From assembly GCA_026415295.1 (NCBI GenBank), contig JAOAHJ010000006.1, positions 1 to 55,241 of the forward strand: 55,241 nucleotides of DNA, in the 5' to 3' direction. Position 1 is the stretch's first letter; every line of letters begins with the position of its first letter. Shown piece after piece: positions 1 through 9,070 of the stretch. A program made the translations under genes and the position numbers. The notes under the pieces were generated by a model, which saw nothing but the letters and a program-made list of their open reading frames with translations, had not been told where the DNA came from and did not search any database. The stretch is from Spirochaetota bacterium. Lineage in GTDB: Bacteria > Spirochaetota > JAAYUW01 > JAOAHJ01.

Positions 1-372
1 TTTACAAATAATTTTTTTGAATTTAATATAGATTCTTTATATGAAATAATAAACGATGAAAAAAATATTATTAGTAAAGTTAAAAAAGATTTGAATATAT
101 TTGAAAATTTACAAATAGACAAAATATTAAAACTAAAAAAATTTAATTTTTTTGAAAAAGATGATTGTAAAAAATCTATAAGCTTTATTGTATTTAATGA
201 ATATAATTTTAACAATGAAAGTATACATTTTGAATCTAAAAATTATATAATTAGATTTATAACAGCAAATCCATATCATGAATTTGATAACTATAATAGA
301 TTTATTTTATTTCTAAAAAATAGAAATATTATACTAGAGCAAGATTGGGACAAATTATTTTTTTACATTTAA
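1..372 (+). CDS. 3' end of an unidentified protein (partial)
   Basis: The frame is open from the first base of the window to the TAA at 370-372, so the gene begins upstream and only about 123 C-terminal residues are visible. A TTG at 91 is an internal codon, not a convincing start, because the frame upstream of it is open. No signal peptide or clear catalytic motif can be seen. The stretch around YIIRFITANPYHEF followed by NRFILFLKN vaguely resembles the C-terminal edge of class V PLP aminotransferases, but this is too weak to name it. It is followed by an 80-90 base gap and the coiled-coil/ZapA pair. Confidence 0.6.
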   Translation, partial: FTNNFFEFNIDSLYEIINDEKNIISKVKKDLNIFENLQIDKILKLKKFNFFEKDDCKKSISFIVFNEYNFNNESIHFESKNYIIRFITANPYHEFDNYNRFILFLKNRNIILEQDWDKLFFYI

Positions 373-462
373 TTTGAATTTATTATTTTATATATTAAAA
401 TACTTTATATAAAAAAATATTTTTGTATTAATAAATTATTTAGATCTTTTGTGAGGGGAGTT

Positions 463-990
463 ATGAGTTCAAATATGAAGTGGAAAGATAAATTTAATAA
501 AATTGATGAGCTTATAGATATTGTTTATAAAAAATATTATAAACTTAAAGAAGAAAACAATGAATTAAAAAAAAAGCCATCAATACTTGAAGAAGAAAAT
601 TTTCACTTAAAGGATAGAATTGAACAATTAACTGAAGAAAATATTTCTTTAAGAACTCAAATTAAAATATTAGAAGAAGAAAACAAAGTTATAAAGAATG
701 ACTTTAATTTGCTTAAAGAAAAAACTTTAGAATTAATAGATAAACTTGAAAAATTTGATGAAATAGTTAAAGAAGAATCGGAATTTGAAACTTTTGAAAA
801 TGATCATCAAAAAATTCCAGAATCAGAAAATATTAATGAATATAATAATATATCTAATGATAATCAAATATCCAACTCTAAAAACGAAAAAGAACTATCC
901 AATGGAAATAATAGTATTATAAATGAAGATTTAAAAATTTCTAAAAAAGATATTAAACTAGAAATTGATATGGATGACTCAGCATTATAA
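463..990 (+). CDS. coiled-coil protein, possible ZapB-like division factor
   Basis: This is a soluble, highly charged protein of about 175 residues. Residues ~15-110 are a continuous heptad-rich coiled coil (repeats such as LKEENNELKK and ILEEENKVIK); the rest is an acidic, Asn/Ser-rich tail. There is no signal peptide or membrane segment. The frame opens at a GTG at 451, but the GAGGGGAG ribosome site lies at 452-459, so the ATG at 463 (or at 475) is a better start. It sits 23 bases upstream of a ZapA-like gene, and coiled-coil proteins paired with ZapA are often Z-ring accessory factors of the ZapB type. The function is inferred from context and architecture, not from a specific motif. Confidence 0.6.
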   Translation: MSSNMKWKDKFNKIDELIDIVYKKYYKLKEENNELKKKPSILEEENFHLKDRIEQLTEENISLRTQIKILEEENKVIKNDFNLLKEKTLELIDKLEKFDEIVKEESEFETFENDHQKIPESENINEYNNISNDNQISNSKNEKELSNGNNSIINEDLKISKKDIKLEIDMDDSAL

Positions 991-1013
991 CATAAAAAAC
1001 AGAAGGAAATAAT

Positions 1014-1310
1014 ATGGCAAAGATTAATTTTGAACTATTCAGTAGAAACTTTGAAATATCTTCTGAAATAGAAACTGAGGAATATTTAAAAAATTTAATT
1101 CAACTTTTTAAAGAAAAAATTGAAAAACTTGAAAATTTAACAAAAATGGAAGATAAAATAAAACTTTTAGTTTATTTCGCAATAAATCTTCTCGATGAGA
1201 ATATCAAAATTAAAGAACTTTCTTTAGAATATAACTTAAATCTTATCAATATAGAAAATATGATAAAAAAACTCGAAAGGATAGCAAATGATTCAACAAA
1301 TTCAGAGTAA
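1014..1310 (+). CDS. zapA: ZapA-like cell division protein
   Basis: A 98-residue protein with the ZapA layout: an N-terminal beta-rich segment (INFELFSRNFEISSE) followed by a helical region ending in a coiled coil (residues ~60-95). In known bacteria ZapA binds and bundles FtsZ filaments at mid-cell. The ATG at 1014 has an AGAAGGAA ribosome site just upstream. The gene follows the coiled-coil protein by 23 bases and overlaps the start of deoC by 23 bases, suggesting co-transcription and translational coupling. The family is small and divergent, so the call rests on size, fold pattern and the coiled-coil partner. Confidence 0.6.
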   Translation: MAKINFELFSRNFEISSEIETEEYLKNLIQLFKEKIEKLENLTKMEDKIKLLVYFAINLLDENIKIKELSLEYNLNLINIENMIKKLERIANDSTNSE

Positions 1311-2073
1311 TATAATTGAAAAAATAAATTATTGCTTTGAAATTTTAGAAAAAGATAAAATTAAAATAAATTTTGATCAAAAAGAAAAAATAAAAAAAAA
1401 TATTGAAAATTATTCTATAGATAAATATTTTGACTATATAAAAAATGGAATAAATCCAATTATTGATCACACATATTTAAAAGTAGATATAAATTATGAA
1501 TTAGTTGAGAAACTTATAAAAGAGGCAAACGAATATGGATTTGCTGCTGTTTGTATTCCTCCTTGCTTTGTACCATATGCAAGATCAATAGATAAAAATA
1601 TAAAAATTGCAACAGTTATTGGGTTTCCACTCGGATATAATTTAGATAATATAAAATTCTTTGAAACTGAAGAAGCTATTAAAAATGGGGCAGATGAAAT
1701 AGATATGGTGATTAATATTCCTTTTCTTAAAGAAAAAAGATTTTATTATACTTTTAATGAGATAAAAGAGATTAAAAAAATTTGTATAAACAAAGTTCTT
1801 AAAGTAATTATAGAAACATGCTATTTGACATTTGAAGAAAAAATAGTAGCTTCTATAATTTCTTATTTAGCTGGAGCAGAATTTATTAAAACTTCAACAG
1901 GTTTTGGAACAGCTGGTGCTACTCTTGAAGATATTGTACTAATGAAAATGATTTATGAAGATAGGGGGGTTAAAGCTTCAGGAGGTATAAAAACAAAAGA
2001 GTTTGCCTATGAACTTGCTAAACATGGAGCATCACGAATAGGAACATCTTCATCTATAAACATTATAAAATAA
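1288..2073 (+). CDS. deoC: deoxyribose-phosphate aldolase
   Basis: DeoC cleaves 2-deoxyribose-5-phosphate to glyceraldehyde-3-phosphate and acetaldehyde in deoxynucleoside catabolism. The TIM-barrel signatures are all present: IDHTYLK (~59-65), GFAAVCIPP, ATVIGFPLG, GADEIDMVIN with Asp139, IIETCYL, the Schiff-base lysine Lys201 in FIKTSTGF, and Lys229 in VKASGGIKT. At 261 residues it is longer than the usual ~220 because of a ~50-residue lysine-rich N-terminal extension. The ATG at 1288 overlaps the zapA 3' end and has a GAAAGG ribosome site. A cytidine deaminase gene lies 2.6 kb away, on the far side of lon, and fits the same salvage theme, though it is a separate transcription unit. Confidence 0.95.
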   Translation: MIQQIQSNIIEKINYCFEILEKDKIKINFDQKEKIKKNIENYSIDKYFDYIKNGINPIIDHTYLKVDINYELVEKLIKEANEYGFAAVCIPPCFVPYARSIDKNIKIATVIGFPLGYNLDNIKFFETEEAIKNGADEIDMVINIPFLKEKRFYYTFNEIKEIKKICINKVLKVIIETCYLTFEEKIVASIISYLAGAEFIKTSTGFGTAGATLEDIVLMKMIYEDRGVKASGGIKTKEFAYELAKHGASRIGTSSSINIIK

Positions 2074-2183
2074 TAAACATTATAAATTAATTACAATTTA
2101 ATATATCTTTTATTAAACCACCACTAATTCAATAAAATAATTTCAAACAATAAAAATCTTGTAAAAATTTAAACTAAATACAA

Positions 2184-4517
2184 TTAAAAAACTTTTTCAA
2201 AAACTTCTTCTACATGATCTACAAGATGAAACTTAATACCCTTTTTTAAATATTCAGGAATTTCCTCAAGATCAACATCATTACCTTTAGGTATTATTAT
2301 CTCTTTAATTTTAGCTCTTCTTGCTGCAACTATTTTTTCTTTTAATCCACCAATAGGTAAAACTTGGCCCGTTAAAGTTAATTCACCAGTCATAGCAATA
2401 TAAGGTCTAATTTTTATATTTCTCGCAAGAGATAGTAAAGAAGTCGCCATTGTAATTCCTGCTGATGGTCCATCTTTTGGTGTTGCCCCTTCTGGTACAT
2501 GAAGGTGAATTTCTGAATCATCAAAAAATTTAGGATCTATATTGTATTTTTCACATACAGATCTTACATAAGAGTATGCAATATTTGCTGATTCTTTCAT
2601 TACATCTCCAAGTTGACCAGTTAACTTAAATCCTTTCCCTCCTTTGATATTAATAGATTCTATAATTAAAGTTGCACCCCCCATTTGAGTCCAAGCAAGT
2701 CCAACTGCAACTCCTGGTTTTTTAACTTGAATTAAATCCTCTTCTCTTATTTTTGGAGGTCCCAAAAGTTCCCTGATATCTTTTGTCTTAAGATCTTTAT
2801 TATACTTTTCTTTCATTACTTTTTTTGTCGCTATCTTTCTTGCAATTTTTTCTATCTCTTTTTCAAGGTCTCTTACTCCAGCTTGTCTAGCATAATTATT
2901 AATTAAATACATAAACACAGATTTTGACAATTTAATATCATCTTCTTTTAAACCATGTTTTTTTAACTGTTTTGGAAGTAAATATTTTCTACCAATTTCA
3001 TATTTTTCTTCATCAATATAACCAGAAAGCCTTATAACTTCCATTCTATCAAGAAGTGGTCTTGGAATTGTATCTAAAGAATTTGCAGTTGTAATAAAAA
3101 ATACATGAGATAAATCAAATGGAACCTCAAGGTAATTATCCCTAAATTCATAATTTTGTTCTGGATCTAAAACTTCAAGTAAAGCAGAAGCTGGGTCTCC
3201 TTGAAAAGAAACTCCAAGTTTATCAATCTCATCAAGCATTATAACTGGATTTTTAGTTTTAGTTATTTTAAGTGCAGATATAATTCTTCCAGGCATAGCC
3301 CCAACATATGTTTTTCTATGACCTTTTATTTCAGCTTCATCTCTCATGCCACCCAGAGAAAATCTAAAAAACTTTCTATTCATAGCTTCAGCAATAGATT
3401 TTCCTAAAGAAGTTTTTCCACATCCAGGAGGTCCTACAAGGCAGAGAATAGAACCTTTTATATCTTTATTAAGTTTTCTAACTGCTAAAAATTCTAAAAT
3501 TCTCTCTTTTACATCCTTTAATCCATAATGATCTCTTTCTAAAATTTCTTTTGCTTTTTTAATATCAATTTTTTCTTCAGAAAAAGTATTCCATGGAAGA
3601 GTTAATACCAAATCAAGCCAGTTTCTTAAAACAGCATATTCAGAAGTATGAGGTTCCATAGAGCTAAATTTTTCAAGTTCTGATTCAACTTTTTCTTTTA
3701 CCTCACCTTCAAGTTTAAGTTTAGATAGTAAATCTTTATATTTTTCAACTTCGATACTTTTTTCATCTGTTTCTATACCAAGCTCTTTTTTAATCGCTTT
3801 AAGCTGCTCTCTTAAAAAGAATTCCCTCTGTTGCTTTGATATTTTTTCATTTATCTGATTATAAATTCTTTTTTGAATTTCAGCAATCTGCATTTGCTTT
3901 TGTAAATATTCAACAACCTTTCTCATTCTAAGCTTTAAATCAAATGTTTCAAGAACAACCTGTTGTTCTTCTCGAGTTAAATCAAGCAAATATGCAGTAA
4001 AATCGGTAATTTTGGAAGGAGTATCTGCATTAAAAACAGTAGCTTTTACCCTTTCCATAAAGAATCTATTCTGTTCAGCAAGTGATTTAACTTCATCAAT
4101 TATAGAAGCTTGATATGCACGAATCTCTGGGTCATCTGCATTATAGTTCTCTTCATAATACTCCACATCTGCAAAGATTATCTCTTTTTTCTTATAAAAT
4201 TTTTTAACTTTGAATCTTTTAACTGAATAAATAAGTAAAGAAATTATTTCTTCAGAAATATTTATCTTTTTAGCAACCTTAATAACTGTTCCTACCTCAT
4301 AATAATTATCAATCTGATTTAAATCTTTATTAGGATCTTTAACTAAAATTGCAGCAAGATAATTATTTGGTTCTAATTGTTTATTAAGCTCTTCAGGAAT
4401 AAGATCAATATCAAGATCGATTGGCATTACAATCCCGGGAAATATAGGTTTTGGAAGAACTGGGAATACACATAAGGATTCAGGTAAAACTTTATCAACT
4501 TCAACTAAATTAGCCAT
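2184..4517 (-). CDS. lon: ATP-dependent protease Lon
   Basis: Lon degrades misfolded and regulatory proteins in the cytoplasm as a hexameric AAA+ serine protease. The full 777-residue architecture is present. The N-terminal substrate-binding domain covers ~10-200, followed by a coiled-coil linker (~200-300). The AAA+ domain has Walker A GPPGCGKT at 362-369 and Walker B VIMLDEID at 425-432. The C-terminal protease domain has the Ser685 (KDGPSAG) and Lys728 (GGLKEK) dyad. The length matches bacterial LonA. The ATG at 4517 has an AAGGAT ribosome site. The gene is convergent with deoC and has its own promoter candidate at 4578-4606. I see no CIRCE heat-shock element upstream. Confidence 0.98.
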   Translation of the reverse strand: MANLVEVDKVLPESLCVFPVLPKPIFPGIVMPIDLDIDLIPEELNKQLEPNNYLAAILVKDPNKDLNQIDNYYEVGTVIKVAKKINISEEIISLLIYSVKRFKVKKFYKKKEIIFADVEYYEENYNADDPEIRAYQASIIDEVKSLAEQNRFFMERVKATVFNADTPSKITDFTAYLLDLTREEQQVVLETFDLKLRMRKVVEYLQKQMQIAEIQKRIYNQINEKISKQQREFFLREQLKAIKKELGIETDEKSIEVEKYKDLLSKLKLEGEVKEKVESELEKFSSMEPHTSEYAVLRNWLDLVLTLPWNTFSEEKIDIKKAKEILERDHYGLKDVKERILEFLAVRKLNKDIKGSILCLVGPPGCGKTSLGKSIAEAMNRKFFRFSLGGMRDEAEIKGHRKTYVGAMPGRIISALKITKTKNPVIMLDEIDKLGVSFQGDPASALLEVLDPEQNYEFRDNYLEVPFDLSHVFFITTANSLDTIPRPLLDRMEVIRLSGYIDEEKYEIGRKYLLPKQLKKHGLKEDDIKLSKSVFMYLINNYARQAGVRDLEKEIEKIARKIATKKVMKEKYNKDLKTKDIRELLGPPKIREEDLIQVKKPGVAVGLAWTQMGGATLIIESINIKGGKGFKLTGQLGDVMKESANIAYSYVRSVCEKYNIDPKFFDDSEIHLHVPEGATPKDGPSAGITMATSLLSLARNIKIRPYIAMTGELTLTGQVLPIGGLKEKIVAARRAKIKEIIIPKGNDVDLEEIPEYLKKGIKFHLVDHVEEVFEKVF

Positions 4518-4577
4518 ATTTTCAATCCTTCTTATTAAATAATAATAAATTATAAATAATAATTGTTTTTCATAAAA

Positions 4578-4606
4578 AATATAATATATTTAACCTAAGA
4601 AGTCAA
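4578..4606 (-). promoter_or_regulatory. candidate sigma70-type promoter of lon
   Basis: On the minus strand, TTGACT (4601-4606) and TATATT (4578-4583) are separated by 17 bases, about 60 bases upstream of the lon start. The -35 sequence TTGACT recurs upstream of trpS, iscR, ftsK and the HAMP protein gene in this window, which supports it as a real signal despite the AT-rich background. Confidence 0.55.
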
Positions 4607-4707
4607 TAAACTTGAACAAACAATTAGTTTTCTTTTATTTTAATTATCAATAAATTTATAAAATATATATATTAATATAAAATAATTGAAATAAGTCAGG
4701 ATTATTT

Positions 4708-5142
4708 ATGAATAAAGAAAATGGATTTAATGATTCCTATTTAAATAAAGATAAAATAAAAGAGATTGGAAATGAACTAAAAGAATTAGCAAAAAAAGCT
4801 TATTGTCCTTATTCAAAATTTCCAGTTTCAGCTATTCTAATTACACAAAATAATAAATATTATGGTATAAATATTGAAAATCGTTCATATGGTTTAACTA
4901 TTTGTGCAGAAAGAGTAGCTATATCAAATGCTATACTAAATGGTGATTATAATTTAAAATATTTATTTATTTATGGTGAAAATGCTGAGTATCCTTTACC
5001 TCCTTGTGGAGCTTGTAGACAAGTTATATCTGAATTTGGTAATAAAGATTTAAAAATTGTAATTTTTTCAAAAAATTTAAATTATAAAATATTAACTTTA
5101 GAAGAAATATACCCTTTTGACTCATTACATGAATTAAAATAA
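4708..5142 (+). CDS. cdd: cytidine deaminase
   Basis: Cdd hydrolyses cytidine and deoxycytidine to uridine and deoxyuridine in pyrimidine salvage. The zinc site is complete: Cys66 and the proton-shuttle Glu68 in TICAERVAI, and Cys100 and Cys103 in PPCGACRQVI. KAYCPYSKFPV near residue 35 and GINIENRSYG are the usual substrate-pocket motifs. At 144 residues it is the small homotetrameric type, with a slightly longer N-terminus. The start has a TCAGGA ribosome site. The gene stands alone between divergent lon and a convergent M23 peptidase gene. Confidence 0.95.
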   Translation: MNKENGFNDSYLNKDKIKEIGNELKELAKKAYCPYSKFPVSAILITQNNKYYGINIENRSYGLTICAERVAISNAILNGDYNLKYLFIYGENAEYPLPPCGACRQVISEFGNKDLKIVIFSKNLNYKILTLEEIYPFDSLHELK

Positions 5143-5264
5143 AGATTAAAAAATAGATTGAAATATTAAATAATTTAATATAAGAATATAAATTCTATAC
5201 TGATTTTAATTCAAATAAATTATTCAAATCAAATTAATTTATAAAAAAGAATAATTTATTTTTT

Positions 5265-6197
5265 TTATTTTTTATTCAAAATAAACATTAAAGTTAATGG
5301 ATTTAACCTTTCTCCATTATATCTAATCTCAAAATGAAGATGAGGCCCGGTTGATTTTCCTGTTGAACCAGTATATCCTATTATATCATTAAAACCTACT
5401 TTGTTTCCTGTTTTAACATTTATTTTACTAAGATGCCCATAATATGTTTCATAACCTAAATCATGCACCAAAACAACAAGTAAACCATAATCGCCTTTTT
5501 CTCCAGCAAATAAAACTTTTCCCGGATAAGCTGGATAAACTTCCTTATTCTCAGGGCAAGCTAAATCTATACCTCCATGAAAGGCAAGATGACCATGAAC
5601 TGGATCTATTCTTTTCCCAAAAAGTGATGAAATAGATCCCTCACCTCTTAATGGATCAAGAAAAATAGATCCTAAGAAAAACTGCTTTTGCAATTTTGTA
5701 AGTTTAAGTTTTGGAATAAATATTATATCTCCCTCATTTATACTATCTATTTTATTTATTTTTAATAAAATCTCTTTTTTTATTCCATATTCACTTTCTA
5801 TTCTATTAGGATCTTTAACTTGAATAAAGCCTCCATCCATATTAGGAATAATTAATTTTTTTAACCCCTCAAAAAGAAACCTTGAATATAAATTATTAAC
5901 AAAAACAATAGTATCTAAAGTTAAATTAAAATAGTAAGCAATAGAATATACATCATCATATCTTTTGTTAATATTGTAATAAGCAAGTTTTAATTCTGGA
6001 ATATTTTCTAAATCTATGAAAGTTGCTGGATCATTCATTTTCTTTATATCATTTAAAAACTCTTTATAAACAGGATCTTTTTGCAATGGTTCTGTAAAAG
6101 TATATATCTCTACTTCCTGACTATTAATATTTGAATTAAAAAAAGGTAAAAATATAAAAGCAATTGACAAAAAAATATAAAAAATCTTTTTTCTCAT
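5265..6197 (-). CDS. secreted M23 (LytM-type) peptidase with LysM-like region
   Basis: This is a predicted exported murein endopeptidase or cell-division activator. Residues 1-26 form a signal peptide. Two divergent LysM-like segments follow (~78-115 and ~128-162). The M23 domain covers ~185-308 and retains the metal ligands His207 and Asp211 (HGGID) and His288 (HLHFE), plus His255 (GHL) and His286. All catalytic residues of an active LytM enzyme are therefore visible, unlike EnvC/NlpD-type degenerate domains. A second, unlinked M23 gene lies at 37.5-38.6 kb. The gene is convergent with cdd; I see no terminator hairpin in the 122-base gap between them. Confidence 0.9.
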   Translation of the reverse strand: MRKKIFYIFLSIAFIFLPFFNSNINSQEVEIYTFTEPLQKDPVYKEFLNDIKKMNDPATFIDLENIPELKLAYYNINKRYDDVYSIAYYFNLTLDTIVFVNNLYSRFLFEGLKKLIIPNMDGGFIQVKDPNRIESEYGIKKEILLKINKIDSINEGDIIFIPKLKLTKLQKQFFLGSIFLDPLRGEGSISSLFGKRIDPVHGHLAFHGGIDLACPENKEVYPAYPGKVLFAGEKGDYGLLVVLVHDLGYETYYGHLSKINVKTGNKVGFNDIIGYTGSTGKSTGPHLHFEIRYNGERLNPLTLMFILNKK

Positions 6198-6554
6198 AAA
6201 AACTCTTATGCTTTTTAAAAATAATGAAGTAAATTAAAATATATAAATATAATTAACTTTTTTAGATAATTTTTTAAATTTCAAATCTTAAAAATTCAAT
6301 GTATTTTATTTAATTTTTTTAAACTCAATTTAATTTTTCAACTTAATATCTAATTCTTGAATTTATTTAATATTTAATCCATACTTTCTATTTTTTCACA
6401 TTTTATTTTCGGAGTCATACTAAAAAGTTGACTAAAACAAAACTTCTTATAAATTTAGATAAAAAATAGGTTAAGTTAACTCAATTTATAAAATCAAAGA
6501 ACAAATTTTTATTAATAAAATTTTTTAACTATTTCTATAAAAATTGGAGTTGAT
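6198..6554. other. 357-base intergenic region between divergent M23 and trpS genes
   Basis: There is no ORF of note. It must hold the promoters of both flanking genes. I looked for a T-box leader ahead of trpS (the AGGGTGGNACCGCG motif) and did not see one. The only signal worth recording is the promoter-like TTGACT at 6428. Confidence 0.5.
6428..6455 (+). promoter_or_regulatory. weak candidate promoter for trpS
   Basis: TTGACT (6428-6433) is followed after 16 bases by TAAATT (6450-6455, four of six matches to TATAAT), about 100 bases before the trpS start. The -35 matches other candidates in this window; the -10 is poor. Confidence 0.3.
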
Positions 6555-7559
6555 ATGAAAAGAATATTAACAGGTGACAGACCAACAGGACCACTTCACA
6601 TAGGCCATTATTTTGGATCATTAAAACAGAGAGTTGAACTTCAAGAAGAATATGATACATTTATTTTAATAGCAGATGTTCAGGCTTTAACTGATAATTT
6701 TGAGACACCAGAAAAAGTTAGAGATAATATTTTAGAAGTTACTCTTGACTATCTTGCTGCTGGTATTGACCCTCAAAAATCAAATATAGTTATTCAGTCC
6801 AAAATACCTGCAATTGCTGAATTAACTGTCTTTTTTTCAAACCTTGTAACGATCTCTAGACTTTCAAGAAATCCAACACTTAAAGAAGAGATAAAACAAA
6901 AACAAAATCTTTTTGGAAATGATAGATTAACATTTGGTTTTTTTGGCTATCCTGTATCACAAGCAGCAGATATATTATCCTTTAATGCAAATCTTGTTCC
7001 AGTCGGAGAAGATCAACTTCCAATGATAGAATTAACAAGAGAAATAGCTAGAAAATTTAATACAATTTATAAAGAAGTATTTGTTGAACCAGAACCAAAA
7101 CTTGGAACTACTGGAAGGATTAAGGGGCTTGATGGAAACTCAAAAATGAGTAAATCACTTGGTAATGCTATATATCTGAAAGATGATAAAGATGAACTAA
7201 AGAAAAAAATTTTTAATGCATATACTGATCCTCTAAAAGCAAGAAAAAATGATCCAGGGCATCCTGAAGGTTGCATGGTTTATTATTATCACAAACTTTT
7301 CACAAAAAGCTTTGAAAATATTTATAATGAGTGTATAAAAGGAGAAAGGGGTTGTGTTCAATGCAAAGGTGAACTACTTGAAAATATCAATAATTTTCTT
7401 GAACCAATAAGAGAAAAAAGAAAATATTATGAATCTAATATAAATAAGGTTAAAGAAATATTATATCAAGGAACAAATAATGCTATTAAACTTACAAATG
7501 ATATTTTGTTAAAAGCAAAAGAAGCTATGAAAATAGACTATAAAGAAATTTTTTATTAA
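6555..7559 (+). CDS. trpS: tryptophanyl-tRNA synthetase
   Basis: TrpRS charges tRNA-Trp. It is a class I synthetase with the HIGH signature as HIGH at residues 15-18 (TGPLHIGHYFGSL) and the KMSKS loop at 197-201 (NSKMSKSLGN). GEDQ at 151-154 and the ADVQALTDN segment are further family marks. The length of 334 residues is normal for bacterial TrpRS. The start ATG has a GGAG ribosome site 6 bases upstream. The gene is monocistronic, and no leader attenuator or T-box is visible. Confidence 0.97.
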   Translation: MKRILTGDRPTGPLHIGHYFGSLKQRVELQEEYDTFILIADVQALTDNFETPEKVRDNILEVTLDYLAAGIDPQKSNIVIQSKIPAIAELTVFFSNLVTISRLSRNPTLKEEIKQKQNLFGNDRLTFGFFGYPVSQAADILSFNANLVPVGEDQLPMIELTREIARKFNTIYKEVFVEPEPKLGTTGRIKGLDGNSKMSKSLGNAIYLKDDKDELKKKIFNAYTDPLKARKNDPGHPEGCMVYYYHKLFTKSFENIYNECIKGERGCVQCKGELLENINNFLEPIREKRKYYESNINKVKEILYQGTNNAIKLTNDILLKAKEAMKIDYKEIFY

Positions 7560-7772
7560 TTTTATTTCTTAATAAATAATAGTAAATCTATCAAAATTAA
7601 ATTAAATTAAATTGAATTAGAATCAAAAAAATAAAATAGAAATATACTTTGGTTTTTTTAAATACAATAATTATATTTTCTTGATAATACTAATTATCAA
7701 TTTAATATTTTATATTTAATTTTATACCAAATTTTATATTAATTTTTTAGACTTAATAAATTTCAAATTAGT

Positions 7773-8873
7773 CTACTTTTTTCCTGTTAATAAGATTTTT
7801 AAAAAAGTTATATCTGAAAATTTTGATCTATATTTGCCTTCAAGTGATTCTTTTATCTTTGATGCTTGTCTTACAATCACAATATTTAAAGAAGGAATTA
7901 TATAGAGTCTTTGTTTTCCAGCTCCTGCTACCATGATAAGGTCTTTAGGTATTTCTTTAATATTGTAAAAATATTCAAGACCATTTTCATTTTTTTTAAG
8001 GATATCAAAATTTTCTGATGTTAATTCTCCATTTAACCAAAAAGTAATACCATAGAGTGGATTCACTTTTGTTCCTTTAAAACATTTTTCAAGAATTTCT
8101 CTTTTAATTATAACTTCACCATTAATATTTTCATTCCCTTTCAAAATATCGATTATAAACTTCCCAAATTTTGCCCAATTTCTTGCTGTTAAATAAGCTC
8201 CAGAAGGTAATTGAGGATTTCCATCTTTATCATATCTCCAGAAACTATATTTTAAATTTATCTTATCAAATAATTTTTCCTTAAGATAGATCAATGGATC
8301 TTTACCTTTTAATTTCCTTTTTACAAATTCCCCAAAAACTTGAAAAGGAACTGGTCCATATAGAAAATCTTCACCTTTTTCTTTTATTATTGGATAATTA
8401 ATAGCTTCAAGATATGTAGGAACATTTCCTTTTTCACCCGGATCAATTCCTGATGTAAGTGTAAGCAGCTCATATACTGAAATATTTTTTTTTCTAGTAT
8501 CATTTTCCCATTCATTAATTGTATCTGATATTTTTTCATCAAAAGAAGCCATTAAGCCATCCATAATTAATAAACATGCAAGAATACCAGAAAAACTTTT
8601 TGTACCTGAAGCAAGCTCATTTGGAGTTTCTGGTCCCCTTCCTGATAAATATTCCTCATATAAAATAGAATTATTATAGAAAACTAAAAAAGAGACTCCA
8701 TCGTTTTCAAGACTATATTTAGAAGCTAACTTACAATTTTCTATACTGATATTTATGCTATCCCCAAATAAATAAAAATTATTTATAATAGTTTGGAAAT
8801 AAAAACAAAAAAATTGAAAAATTAAAAAAAATAAAAAAAATATAAATTTAAAAACTAATAATTTTCTTTTCAT
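7773..8873 (-). CDS. membrane-anchored or secreted serine beta-lactamase-fold hydrolase
   Basis: This 366-residue protein belongs to the class C beta-lactamase / penicillin-binding-like (PF00144-type) family. A hydrophobic N-terminus (~5-28) directs export or anchoring. The nucleophile motif SxxK is present as Ser89-x-x-Lys92 (ELASGTKSF), followed by the LLTLTSGID block that corresponds to LLTHTSGL in relatives. The third motif is only GAGKQ rather than KTG. Such proteins are usually esterases or peptidases acting on periplasmic or exported substrates; resistance to beta-lactams should not be assumed. It ends in TAG, showing that TAG is a normal stop here. It lies downstream of thiDN but about 200 bases away, so it is probably a separate unit. 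Confidence 0.85.
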   Translation of the reverse strand: MKRKLLVFKFIFFLFFLIFQFFCFYFQTIINNFYLFGDSINISIENCKLASKYSLENDGVSFLVFYNNSILYEEYLSGRGPETPNELASGTKSFSGILACLLIMDGLMASFDEKISDTINEWENDTRKKNISVYELLTLTSGIDPGEKGNVPTYLEAINYPIIKEKGEDFLYGPVPFQVFGEFVKRKLKGKDPLIYLKEKLFDKINLKYSFWRYDKDGNPQLPSGAYLTARNWAKFGKFIIDILKGNENINGEVIIKREILEKCFKGTKVNPLYGITFWLNGELTSENFDILKKNENGLEYFYNIKEIPKDLIMVAGAGKQRLYIIPSLNIVIVRQASKIKESLEGKYRSKFSDITFLKILLTGKK

Positions 8874-9070
8874 AATTTTACTTTAATTATAAATAAAAAA
8901 AATAAGTAAAAAATTGAAATAAAATTATGCTAAAATGAACAAATAAAAAATAAATAATATAAGTAAATAAAACAATTAAATTAAAAATTAACTATAAATA
9001 AATATATATTAAAAAAGTTAAATAATTAAATTAAAATTTTAAATTTTGTTAATTTATATTTTTCTAATTC

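Noticed and set aside
1-372. Starting the first gene at TTG 91
   Set aside because: The frame is open to the window edge, so the gene most likely begins upstream and is simply truncated.
3201-3528. Plus-strand ORFs inside lon
   Set aside because: They lie opposite the highly conserved AAA+ domain of lon and show no protein features of their own.
6198-6554. T-box riboswitch ahead of trpS
   Set aside because: Neither the conserved T-box sequence nor a terminator hairpin could be found in the gap.
7773-8873. Annotating the hydrolase as a beta-lactamase resistance gene
   Set aside because: Only the SxxK motif is clear; the KTG-equivalent is atypical and most such family members are esterases or peptidases.
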